DNA from: Burkholderiales bacterium
GTDB lineage: Bacteria; Pseudomonadota; Gammaproteobacteria; Burkholderiales; Burkholderiaceae_C
Direction: 5' to 3'
Assembly (NCBI GenBank): GCA_026932425.1
Contig: JAIXKN010000027.1
Coordinates: 35,763 to 74,203, forward strand
Length of the DNA: 38,441 bases
Below are positions 25,501-32,093 of the stretch, in pieces. Under the pieces are notes generated by a model. It worked only from the letters and a program-made list of their open reading frames with translations, was not told the origin of the DNA and ran no database searches. Positions within the stretch are counted from its first letter, which is position 1; each line of letters opens with the position of its first letter. A program made the position numbers and the translations under genes.

Positions 25501-28013
25501 AGCAGCATCTCGCGCCGGCTCGCGAGGTCGCCCAGATCCAGCGCGAGCCGGCCAGTCAGCCGTTGCGTTGAGGGATCGGCCGCCTCGACGCGGACCTCGC
25601 TGAGCTGCCGCCACGGATTGCCCTCGGCACCGTCGAGCATCGCATCGTCGAAGGCGATGGTCTTCGTGGCCGTCCATTCGAAACCCTCGGGCAGCGGGGC
25701 GCCGCCTGTCTCGGCGACGGTGAAGCGGTAGACGATGCGCCGCTCCATCCCGCCGCGCTGCCTGAGCTTGCCAAAGAGCGTCTTCGCAGGCAGCTGGGCA
25801 GCGACGTCCGGAAGGCCCGTGAACAAGCGCGGTCCCGGATGCGCGATGCGCGCGTCGAGGAGGTCTTGGCGTCGCGTCTTCGCCTCGTCGCTGACCTCGG
25901 GGACGGGATCCAGCAGCTCGATCTGTCCCTTCAGCTTCAGCTCGAAGCCGGTGGCCGCGGCATCGTCCGCACGCAGCTTCAGTGTTGCGGCTTGAATCTG
26001 CAGGCGGCGCGTCGCTCCCCGTAGCAAGGCCGCCAGATCGTCAGCCGTCTCGGTCTCGAGCTCGAGGCTTGCCCGGTAGGGCTTGCCATCGACGAGGACT
26101 TCGCCGACGAGGCGCTCGCGCAAGCGGATCGCCGTGGCCGCCGGGCGGACCGTGGGTCGCGCGAGCCTGGGGCGGGCGGGAATGTCGCGGCTTGCGTTGA
26201 CCTCCTCCCTTGCCGTGGGCCACCATTCCATGCGCAGCTTCTCTGCCGCCCGTTCGGCAAGGGCGGCGATCGTCAGCGCCGGGTTGGTGCCGAGCGCGCG
26301 GGGAACGATCGCGCCGTCGAGCACGACGAGCCCGGGGTGCACGGACGCATCCCCACCGTCGAAGACGCGACCCTCGGCATCGACGACGCCGCCCGTGCCG
26401 TCATTCCCCATCGGACAGCCACCCAGCGGATGGACCGTCAGGGCGGCCTTCGTGCTCGGTGCCCCGGGGATGTCGAAGGCGAAGGGCAGGACGCGATAGA
26501 GCGGGTTGGGGAGCACCGTGCCTCCGGTGTCACCGGAGGCGAGCTTCAGGGACCGGATCTGGTTCTCGAAGAGGCGCCAGAGCTGGCTGCCCTCTCCCTC
26601 GTCGGACCAGCCCAGCCGGGTTGTGGCGTCGGTGGCGCGCAGGGGCGAAGACGCCGGACGCGCCAGCGTGACCGTGCCCGCGGCGCCGTCGTCGCCCATC
26701 ATCCCGTAGATCGCGGTGTGCTCGAGACTGGCGGTGGTGACCGCGAGAACGTCCTGCCCCGCGTCCGCTGCATGTTCCTCGTCTGCTGCGCTGGTGAACA
26801 GCCGGTGCAGCACGCCGAGCGTCGTCGTCACTTCGCCCATCAGGCGGCGCATCGGCGCCGGCACCGCGAACTCCTCGACCAGGATGGCGCCCTCGTCGCC
26901 CAGCCGCGCCATGCCGGTGATCGTCGGTCCGACGCCGCGCGCGCCGACGTGTGTGTCTTCATCGGCGCTGGCGTGCACCGCGTCCTGCTGCCGGAAGACC
27001 GCGGCAATCATGTCGCCGTTGGTCGAGAAGCGTGTTCCCAGCGCGGGCGACACCCACAACCCGCGCTCGCGCGAGCGCAGCAGGATCTCGGTCGAGCCCA
27101 GGCTGCCCGCGGCAAGCACGACATGCGCGGCGCGCAGACGCCACGGGCGGTCGCCGGGCGGGCGCGGCTCGGTGCGTGTGAAGTGCCAGTCGACGATCCA
27201 GTGCGAGCCCGATGGGTCGCGTGCCACGGCCTCGACCCAGCCGCCGCAGAAGATCTCGGCGCCCCGGCGCCACGCGAGCGCGAGGTAGTTGGTGTCGAGC
27301 GTCTTCTTCGCGCCCTGGTTGCAGCCGGTGACGCAGTCACCCGCGAACTGGCAGGTCTGCATCGTGACGCCCTGGGCGTTCATCGACTCGGCCCCGAAGT
27401 GCACGGCGATCGGCGCGCGCTCCATCGTCTTGCCGGCCTTCTGGGCCAGGGCTTGCAGCGCCTGCAGCTTCGGCAGCGTGACGCCCGGTGCCAGTGTCTC
27501 GGGCGCGAGCATCCCGGAGGCCTTCGCGTAGTACGGCGCCAGCTCAGCCAAGGTGATCGCGCCGGGCCATCCTTTCTCGAACACCTTTGCGTCCGGCCGC
27601 ACCATCACGCCGGCGTTGATCAGCGAGCCGCCGCCCAGCCCGTTGCCGAGGACGACGTTGACCTGGGGCCCGAGCCGCAGGTCGAACAAGCCATCGGGCC
27701 GGCCGCGCGGCGGCATCCCGTCCTGGCGGCTGTAGCGGACTTCGCCGGGGAGATCCCCCAGGCGCGACGGGAAGCTGCCGGGAACATGCTCGCTGCCGCG
27801 TTCGAGCACCCAGACGCGCAAGGGACGGCGCCCGTCCCGAGCCGTCGGGTCGTCGATCGTCCAGCCCGCCAGGCGCGTGGCGGCGACGGACCCGCCGTAG
27901 CCGCTGCCGACGATCAGGACATCGCAATCGACACAGCCGTTCGCGTTCTCGCTGACGCGTCGTGCCAGGACTTCGGCGCCCTGCGACAACCAGACCTGTG
28001 AATGCTGACTCAT
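22503..28013 (-). CDS. Giant fusion: GMC oxidoreductase / alpha-beta hydrolase / PhoD-like phosphatase
   Basis: A single 1836-residue frame. Residues about 1-600: cholesterol-oxidase-like (ChoD-type) GMC flavoenzyme with FAD motif GSGYGG (36-41), GNGLGGGSLINAGVM (123-137), GDCVTGCNQGAKKTLDTNY and the C-terminal HPLGGCPMGN (528-537) and GTNPALTIA signatures. About 600-890: a linker I cannot name. About 890-1270: alpha/beta hydrolase with an HG oxyanion motif (927-928), nucleophile elbow AHCIGS with Cys1007 in the place of Ser, and probable catalytic His1241 in GYGHQD. About 1290-1836: PhoD-like metallophosphatase with LASCQYPP (Cys1481), GDQVYVD (1520-1526), DDHEIVDNW (1570-1578) and GDAH (1731-1734). 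No Sec or Tat signal is visible, so it appears cytoplasmic. The ATG at 28011-28013 overlaps the histidine kinase stop. The open frame upstream to 28805 lies inside the kinase and is rejected. Substrate unknown; a sterol or terpenoid alcohol ester is one guess. Confidence 0.88.
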   Translation of the reverse strand: MSQHSQVWLSQGAEVLARRVSENANGCVDCDVLIVGSGYGGSVAATRLAGWTIDDPTARDGRRPLRVWVLERGSEHVPGSFPSRLGDLPGEVRYSRQDGMPPRGRPDGLFDLRLGPQVNVVLGNGLGGGSLINAGVMVRPDAKVFEKGWPGAITLAELAPYYAKASGMLAPETLAPGVTLPKLQALQALAQKAGKTMERAPIAVHFGAESMNAQGVTMQTCQFAGDCVTGCNQGAKKTLDTNYLALAWRRGAEIFCGGWVEAVARDPSGSHWIVDWHFTRTEPRPPGDRPWRLRAAHVVLAAGSLGSTEILLRSRERGLWVSPALGTRFSTNGDMIAAVFRQQDAVHASADEDTHVGARGVGPTITGMARLGDEGAILVEEFAVPAPMRRLMGEVTTTLGVLHRLFTSAADEEHAADAGQDVLAVTTASLEHTAIYGMMGDDGAAGTVTLARPASSPLRATDATTRLGWSDEGEGSQLWRLFENQIRSLKLASGDTGGTVLPNPLYRVLPFAFDIPGAPSTKAALTVHPLGGCPMGNDGTGGVVDAEGRVFDGGDASVHPGLVVLDGAIVPRALGTNPALTIAALAERAAEKLRMEWWPTAREEVNASRDIPARPRLARPTVRPAATAIRLRERLVGEVLVDGKPYRASLELETETADDLAALLRGATRRLQIQAATLKLRADDAAATGFELKLKGQIELLDPVPEVSDEAKTRRQDLLDARIAHPGPRLFTGLPDVAAQLPAKTLFGKLRQRGGMERRIVYRFTVAETGGAPLPEGFEWTATKTIAFDDAMLDGAEGNPWRQLSEVRVEAADPSTQRLTGRLALDLGDLASRREMLLRVMEQRDQPTAIADLLGLALFIGRIVLATHLLHFLPPDDGPDHSNERLPGRLAGLTLCREPLANADGAMLTRYRSATARDGLAPVMLIHGLSAAGSTFAHPSIPHNLVSYLALEKGRDVWVLELRSSAALEPRRGPFRFEEVALGDIPVAVQRIVELTAAAKVDVVAHCIGSAMFCMAVLQDDHLYKKIGRVVLSQVGPLLRLSPFNRLRGFLASFLQQFLDVDSFDVRPPPGAMTTMLDMLLASWPYPREDQEAARAEQLVGQGRGDFRLVRHRADAIVGQTFELENVGDDTLLALDAIYGWVKLRTLAQVIHFARQDAITDASGDNTIVSPERLQERFAFPVLLLHGRRNRVFDWQGGLEAWRRLVRVFGDEEAASVRDIGCDIWGKGQQRQLRVFDGYGHQDLLIGRNAHEDVFVPIDEFLSAPPESARPQVAPAPRFTCEEPWMGPVLGWLRALPGDPASVELSVLVRPGGRHATTRCVVLVPAQQDPASQDWGPGDIGQAMGFHILPGAADQQEALRQGALTLRLSLPRAPSTTVAFVVLTLHADQAVVDAGAHMARPSDRMAAGGASCGFALSAPARKAVREFLERYGSERPRATRFDQIIMRLDPAALAARDHVPVATPGPGIALQEEMSFVLASCQYPPSLFDKWVAGASMARLNKQLREAQPTETPGFMLLVGDQVYVDAVPSVVAGDIGNPRDVVRQAYELNWRLTPFRRVAARLPIYTMLDDHEIVDNWQPARPGERVDAIDRAGLEGFETHQAVLHPRHPGPTASYVFAPGGWPFFVIDTRCWRQRRGIDSADGMTPLERARIVSDADMARLKSWLRHHRDAAAKFIVSPSVVLPLESAYAGRPSIERLRSDSWSGHPASWLELMGFIRDECIRGVVFLSGDAHLSMACRFEFEGSGPAVHAVVSSGLYSPWPFANDRESDYLLDGAVDVPACACLAAVRGTMSQQLVTPHNSLALISVKADGSGARLDVRFEDGSASPPLQSFEL

Positions 28014-29881
28014 CGAACCTCCCGCGTGCTTGCCGCGTGTTGCGGCTCCTCGAGTGCGGTGCAGATCGCGGCGTGCAGCTGGACCAGCGAGACCGGCTTG
28101 TGCAGCAGCGGCAGCGCGGCGGCGTCGGCGGCGTGCAGCAGCGGCGTATCGGTATCGCCACTCAGGAGCAGGGCAGGCAAGGTCGGCTGCATCCGACGCA
28201 GGCGACGGATCAGCTCGATGCCATCTTCTCCCTCGCCGAGGCGGAAGTCGGCAAGAACGATGTCCGGGGGATTCGTCGACGCGGCGGCGATGGCTTCGTC
28301 GGCGCTCGACGCCTCGCTGGTCTCGCAGCCCATGCGGTCGAGGACGCGCCGCATGGCACGGCGTGGCGAGGCATCGTCGTCGACCAGCAGCACGCGTCGG
28401 CCAGCCAATGCGCCCGATCCGATGTCGTGGTGCTGTGGCGCGGGTGCGGGTGTGCGGCCCCGCGCGATGCGCAGCCGCACACGCGTGCCCTGGCCCGGTT
28501 CCGAGCTCAGGGACATCGGCAGGTCTAGGATGCGGACGAGTCGCTGCACGATCGCAAGACCCAGCCCTAGACCGCGCGCCTGGTCGCTCGTATTCACCTG
28601 GAAGAACTCCTCGAACACCCGCTGCTGCATCTCTCGAGGGATGCCGCGGCCCGTGTCGCGCACCTCGATCTCGAGCGGGTCGCTTCCTTCGACGGTGACC
28701 GAGATTTCCCCCTGGGTGGTGTACTTGATCGCGTTGTCGAGCAGATTGCGCAGCAGGCGTTCGAGCAGCTGTGGATCGGTTTCGACGACGACCTCGGGCG
28801 GACACTCGAAGCGCAGCGCAATGCCCTTGGCCCGCGCGTGCGGGCTGTGCGACTGCGCGAGCAGCGCCAGCAGGCGCTGCAGACGGATCGGACGCGGTGC
28901 GGCGACGACGGCACCGGCGTCGAGCTTGGAGATGTCGAGCAGCGAATCGAGCAGCCGGCCCAGCGCGTCGATCGACGTCGAGATCTCCTGCGCGATCGCG
29001 GCGGCATCGCTTGCTCCGGGCTCCATCGCCAGCAGGCTGCTGTGCAGGGTCAGCGCGTGCAGCGGTTGGCGCAGGTCATGGCTGGCAATCGCCAGGAATC
29101 GGCTCTTGGCCAGGTTGGCGGCCTCGGCGGCGTCGCGGGCCGCGGCCAGTTCCTGCAGCAGCTTGTCGTTCTCGCGACGGATGCGGAAGGATTCCTCGAA
29201 GACGATGGCGTTCTGCTTGGCGAAGCGGTACTGCACCCCAGCAAACATCGCGATCAGCATGGCCACGCCGACCCCGAGTGAAGAGCCGCGCAGCAGCCAC
29301 ATCGATATGAGCGGTGCGAAGACGCAGGCCGAATAGGCAACATAGGCGCGCAGCAGCGGGGCGCTGGTGGCGACCGCGCCAGCGGCCCAGGAGACCAGAA
29401 TCATCGTCAGCACCGCTGCGTAGCTCGTGTCCAGCCAGCTCAGGAACAGCGCGGCAGCGCCGTTGACTGCGCCCAGCGCCACGTTCCAGAGAACGACCTG
29501 GTGGAGCAGGGGCTCGGGTGGCGAGTTCTCGTCCTTGGCCAGAACCCGAAGCTGCCGGGCCCGCAGTTCGCGGACCCCGAATACCAGCACGAACCAGCCC
29601 GCCAGCAGCGGTGTCGGCACGAGCCGCCACAACACCGAAGCGACGACCAAGGCGGTCGCAACGATCTGCCAGCGCAAGGAGTTGGCCTGCGCTGCGACAA
29701 CCGCCAGGCGACGCCGATCCAGATCGACATCGGGCGCCGCCGATCCTCCGCCCGCTTCTCCGGTGGCGGTCTTGTCGCCGCCTGCTTCCACGTCGGGCCG
29801 ACTTTCCGCCCGTGCGTTGCCGGCATGCCTCTCGAACATCGTCGATGCGGGCTCGACGCCGACCCGGCCGCGCGAGTTCAT
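28010..29881 (-). CDS. Membrane-bound hybrid sensor histidine kinase
   Basis: A 623-residue hybrid kinase. A hydrophilic start (1-65) is followed by about six membrane helices (70-215), a coiled-coil (ENDKLLQELAAARDAAEAANLAKS), the phosphoacceptor domain with His268 in SHDLRQPLHAL, an ATPase domain with NLLDNAIKYT, DTGRGI and GLGLGLAI motifs, and a C-terminal receiver (about 490-610) with LLVDDD and phosphoacceptor Asp545 in VLADFRLGEG. The signal is probably sensed in or at the membrane; no periplasmic sensor domain is seen. Its ATG overlaps the stop of the response regulator (ATGA, 29878-29881) and its stop overlaps the ATG of the giant fusion gene (28010-28013), so sensor, regulator and enzyme are translationally coupled. 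Confidence 0.93.
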   Translation of the reverse strand: MNSRGRVGVEPASTMFERHAGNARAESRPDVEAGGDKTATGEAGGGSAAPDVDLDRRRLAVVAAQANSLRWQIVATALVVASVLWRLVPTPLLAGWFVLVFGVRELRARQLRVLAKDENSPPEPLLHQVVLWNVALGAVNGAAALFLSWLDTSYAAVLTMILVSWAAGAVATSAPLLRAYVAYSACVFAPLISMWLLRGSSLGVGVAMLIAMFAGVQYRFAKQNAIVFEESFRIRRENDKLLQELAAARDAAEAANLAKSRFLAIASHDLRQPLHALTLHSSLLAMEPGASDAAAIAQEISTSIDALGRLLDSLLDISKLDAGAVVAAPRPIRLQRLLALLAQSHSPHARAKGIALRFECPPEVVVETDPQLLERLLRNLLDNAIKYTTQGEISVTVEGSDPLEIEVRDTGRGIPREMQQRVFEEFFQVNTSDQARGLGLGLAIVQRLVRILDLPMSLSSEPGQGTRVRLRIARGRTPAPAPQHHDIGSGALAGRRVLLVDDDASPRRAMRRVLDRMGCETSEASSADEAIAAASTNPPDIVLADFRLGEGEDGIELIRRLRRMQPTLPALLLSGDTDTPLLHAADAAALPLLHKPVSLVQLHAAICTALEEPQHAASTREVR

Positions 29882-30561
29882 AGCCGCGAAATCGACTCGA
29901 GGGCGTCGGCGGAGAGTACGCGATACATCGCCTCGGTGCGATTGCGCACACCCAGGGCGCGGTAGACCATCGCCAGATGAACCTTCACCGTGCCTTCGGC
30001 GATGCCGAGCTCGCGTGCGATCACCTTGTTGGGTTTGCCTCGAAGTGCGCGGGCGAACACTTCGCGCTGCCGTGGTGAGAGTTCGGCTGCGATGAAAGCT
30101 TCGAGCGCCCCGTTCGAGAGCGGGGCATCCCCGACGGTCGCATCGACCTCGGCATCCAGAAGGGCGATCGGCGGCAAATAGACGCCATGCGCCATCACGA
30201 CGCCCAGCGCGGCGACCATCTCCGCTTCGGGCATCGCCTTGGGGATGTAGCCGGCCGCACCGGCCTCGATGGTGCGACGGATGGCCTCGCTGCGCTGGTC
30301 GCCGGAAATGACGACGATCGGCGGCTCCTCGAAAGTCTCACGCATCGCGTGCAGTGCGTCGATGCCGCTGATGCCAGGCAGGTGGTAGTCGAGCAGGATC
30401 AGGTCGGGCGTGTCGATGTCGAGTTCGCGCGCCTGTGCGATGTCGCTGGCGCAATGCCAGCCGAAGGGCTCGCCGGGACGGTGCAGCTGCGCCAGGCGTT
30501 CGACAACTCCGCGTATTCCGCTCCACACCACGGCATGGTCATCGACGAGCAGCACCTGCAT
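29878..30561 (-). CDS. NarL/LuxR-type response regulator
   Basis: A 227-residue two-component regulator: receiver domain (1-125) with LLVDDHA, the phosphoacceptor Asp58 in LILLDYHLPG, the switch Ser in VVISGD and Lys in YIPKAMPE; then a LuxR-type helix-turn-helix (about 160-220, LSPRQREVFARAL ... NKVIARELGIAEGTVKVHLAMVYRALG in outline). The start is set at the ATG at 30559-30561 (MQVLLVDDH), which has GGAGAG 8 bases upstream; an in-frame ATG 18 codons earlier lacks homology. First gene of the operon that continues with the kinase, the giant enzyme and the 164-residue protein. It likely acts on the divergent spacer that lies in front of it. Confidence 0.92.
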   Translation of the reverse strand: MQVLLVDDHAVVWSGIRGVVERLAQLHRPGEPFGWHCASDIAQARELDIDTPDLILLDYHLPGISGIDALHAMRETFEEPPIVVISGDQRSEAIRRTIEAGAAGYIPKAMPEAEMVAALGVVMAHGVYLPPIALLDAEVDATVGDAPLSNGALEAFIAAELSPRQREVFARALRGKPNKVIARELGIAEGTVKVHLAMVYRALGVRNRTEAMYRVLSADALESISRL

Positions 30562-30596
30562 GGTTGTCTCTCCGGCATGGCCGCACACGCTCTCGA

Positions 30597-30620
30597 GCAA
30601 ATGTGGCTCTGCCACTTTGC
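30597..30620. repeat. Imperfect inverted repeat near the response-regulator start
   Basis: GCAAATGTGGC and GCCACTTTGC pair over ten positions with one bulged T and a TCT loop. It lies about 36 bp upstream of the response-regulator ATG, inside the expected leader or promoter, so it could be an operator or an RNA hairpin. Confidence 0.45.
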
Positions 30621-30623
30621 TTG

Positions 30624-30666
30624 ACCCCCACGAGGGGCGGGCTGGGCGCAGCCCGGACCTGGGGGT
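30624..30666. repeat. Nested GC-rich stem-loop
   Basis: An outer stem ACCCCCA (30624-30630) / TGGGGGT (30660-30666) encloses a perfect inner hairpin CGGGCTG (30638-30644) / CAGCCCG (30649-30655) with a GGCG loop. It is followed by GCTTTT on the plus strand, so it resembles a terminator or a repeated extragenic palindrome, but no gene ends here; its role is open. Confidence 0.5.
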
Positions 30667-30690
30667 GCTTTTGCTGGGTCACGCAACCGT

Positions 30691-30736
30691 ATCACTGGGC
30701 GCGGCCGGTGTCAGCAGTCGATCGTTGGGCGCGGCC
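30691..30736. repeat. 16-bp direct repeat with 30-bp period
   Basis: ATCACTGGGCGCGGCC (30691-30706) and ATCGTTGGGCGCGGCC (30721-30736) match at 14 of 16 positions, with the last 11 bases identical. The 30-bp period is close to three helical turns, so two protein dimers could bind the same face. Likely regulator sites for the LuxR-type proteins on either side. Confidence 0.55.
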
Positions 30737-30746
30737 TCAACCTTGG

Positions 30747-30767
30747 TCCTAGTCCGGCGGACTAGGA
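30747..30767. promoter_or_regulatory. Perfect 21-bp palindrome, operator candidate
   Basis: The arms TCCTAGTCCG and CGGACTAGGA are exact inverse complements around a single central G. A perfect 10-bp-arm dyad in a divergent spacer is the strongest operator candidate in the window. It lies 125 bp upstream of the PAS-LuxR ATG and about 185 bp from the response-regulator ATG; either protein could be its ligand. Confidence 0.6.
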
Positions 30768-30892
30768 AGGATGCGGCGAGCGGCTAGGCCCACGGTGGAA
30801 TCGACCGCGTCACTCATCGAGTGGACATTGCCTGTCACCGAGATGCCGGCCGTGTCCCGGCGCTCCGACAAGCCAATGAGGAGAACGTTGCC

Positions 30893-31672
30893 ATGCTTGA
30901 TTCGACCTGTTCCGCGATCGTTCACACGGACGATGCGGTCCGCCAGCGCTTCGACCCCCGCACGACTTTCCTCTCGACGAGCGTGATGCGCGCACTCGTC
31001 GACGAGATCGACTACGCGGTTTTCCTCTGCAATGCCGATCTGACGCTTCGCTTCGCGAACCGGAGTGCACGTCAGCGGCTGGGCTCGGAGTGCCTGGGGT
31101 CGATGCAGGACGGGCGACTGCACTGTCCCGGGTCACGGCTGGCGAGCGCCGTGCGCAACGCCTGCGAGAAGGGCCGCCGTGAACTGATCACGCTGCGCGG
31201 CGAAGTCTGCGAGAGGGTGGCGGCTGTGATTCCGGTTGTCGACGAAGAGGCCGGCGGCGTGTGCGCTGTGGTGATTCTGGGCCGCCGAGCCGAGGACAAC
31301 GCACTCGCGATCGAGTGCTTGGCACGCGACTACGGCCTGAGCCTGGCCGAACGCGAGGTGCTTGCGGGCTTGCGTCGTGGGCAGCGAGCATCGGCGCTTG
31401 CGCGCGATCGTGGTGTCTCCGAGACGACGGTGCGGACGCAGATCGCCGCCTTGCGTGACAAGCTGGGTCGATCGAGCGTGACCGGTCTGCTGGTCCGATT
31501 GGCCGAGCTGCCGCCGATGGTGGCCGCGCTCTGCAGCGTCCCGTGCCGGGAAGAAGCTTTTGCGTGGGAGCGTGCAGTGCCGATGGCGAGAGAGCATCCC
31601 GCACTCTGCGCCAAGGCGAACGTGCCGACGAACATGCCGGTGAACGCGATCGACATTCCTTCAACTCGATGA
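30893..31672 (+). CDS. LuxR-type regulator with an N-terminal PAS-like domain
   Basis: A 259-residue transcription factor. Residues about 37-130 read as a PAS-like sensor (IDYAVFLCNADLTLRFANRSARQRL, then a VAAVIPVVDEE strand); residues about 148-205 are a LuxR helix-turn-helix (LSLAEREVLAGL, then VSETTVRTQIAALRDKLG). There is no receiver or acyl-homoserine-lactone domain. The C-terminal 45 residues are unlike the family and may be disordered. The ATG at 30893 has GAGGAGA 8 bases upstream, which fixes the start. Its divergent position and shared spacer suggest that it controls the sensor/enzyme operon, itself, or both. Seven cysteines (6, 46, 67, 78, 91, 106, 124) in the sensory half are many for its size and might sense redox or metal; this is speculation. 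Confidence 0.85.
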   Translation: MLDSTCSAIVHTDDAVRQRFDPRTTFLSTSVMRALVDEIDYAVFLCNADLTLRFANRSARQRLGSECLGSMQDGRLHCPGSRLASAVRNACEKGRRELITLRGEVCERVAAVIPVVDEEAGGVCAVVILGRRAEDNALAIECLARDYGLSLAEREVLAGLRRGQRASALARDRGVSETTVRTQIAALRDKLGRSSVTGLLVRLAELPPMVAALCSVPCREEAFAWERAVPMAREHPALCAKANVPTNMPVNAIDIPSTR

Positions 31673-31714
31673 CGAAAGACGCGATCTGACCTTTCAAGAT
31701 GGTGGAACCCGGAT

Positions 31715-31758
31715 GCATGCCGCTCGCGACACCGGATCGGCAACGGCGCCCGGCATGC
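31715..31758. repeat. 8-bp inverted repeat upstream of a small ORF
   Basis: GCATGCCG (31715-31722) and CGGCATGC (31751-31758) are exact inverse complements 28 bp apart. A second pair, CGGCAA (31738-31743) and TTGCCG (31765-31770), overlaps it, so two alternative hairpins could form before the 82-residue ORF. Chance occurrence in such GC-rich DNA cannot be excluded. Confidence 0.35.
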
Positions 31759-31792
31759 GGCCGATTGCCGGGGAGACAAAAGGGGAAATGCC

Positions 31793-32041
31793 ATGTCCGA
31801 ACTGGTCCTCTTGAACCGACGTCAGCGCTTCTGCGCCGCGGCCGCCGCGTTGGTGGCGTCATCGACCATCGTCCTCTCGACGTTGATGGTGTTCCTGGAG
31901 TCCGATTCCCAGCGCGCCCTGATTGCCCGCGGGTGCGTTCGGGCCGAGCCGGGTGCTGCGCACAAGTACGACTGCAAGCGCCAGCTTGCGAGGGAAACCG
32001 CACCGGCTGCAGCGATCGCGTTGCAGCTGGCGGCATACTGA
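31793..32041 (+). CDS. Small single-pass membrane or secreted hypothetical protein
   Basis: An 82-residue ORF starting MSELVLLNRRQRFCAAAAALVASS, with a basic N-terminus and a hydrophobic helix at about 13-34 (AAAAALVASSTIVLSTLMVF), then a hydrophilic tail with two cysteines (GCVRAEP and YDCKRQ) and an Ala-rich end. The RBS AGGGGAA lies 4-6 bases upstream of the ATG. It follows the PAS-LuxR gene by 120 bp on the same strand and may be its target or share its transcript. No family recognised. The two Cys could form a disulphide if the tail is periplasmic. Confidence 0.5.
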   Translation: MSELVLLNRRQRFCAAAAALVASSTIVLSTLMVFLESDSQRALIARGCVRAEPGAAHKYDCKRQLARETAPAAAIALQLAAY

Positions 32042-32093
32042 CCGGCACTGGTACGTCTTCACTGGGCCTGCAGCCCATCGTGCAGCGGCCCGA

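Larger units (their letters stand above)
30562..30892. promoter_or_regulatory. 331-bp divergent regulatory spacer
   Basis: This gene-free spacer separates the response-regulator operon (minus) from the PAS-LuxR gene (plus). It holds, from left to right, an imperfect dyad, a GC-rich stem-loop, a 16-bp direct repeat and a perfect palindrome, each listed separately. I could not identify a convincing sigma-70 promoter on either strand, which would fit activator-dependent transcription. No small ORF with a credible RBS was seen. Confidence 0.6.

Noticed and set aside
22611-25571. A 986-codon plus-strand frame opposite the C-terminal half of the fusion enzyme
   Set aside because: No domain or RBS; the minus-strand frame contains the PhoD and hydrolase motifs.
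28014-28805. An N-terminal extension of the giant fusion enzyme, giving 2100 residues
   Set aside because: The extra 264 codons lie inside the histidine kinase gene in another frame and read as Arg/Pro/Ala-rich shadow sequence. FAD-domain homology starts after the ATG at 28013, which also makes a standard ATGA overlap with the kinase stop.
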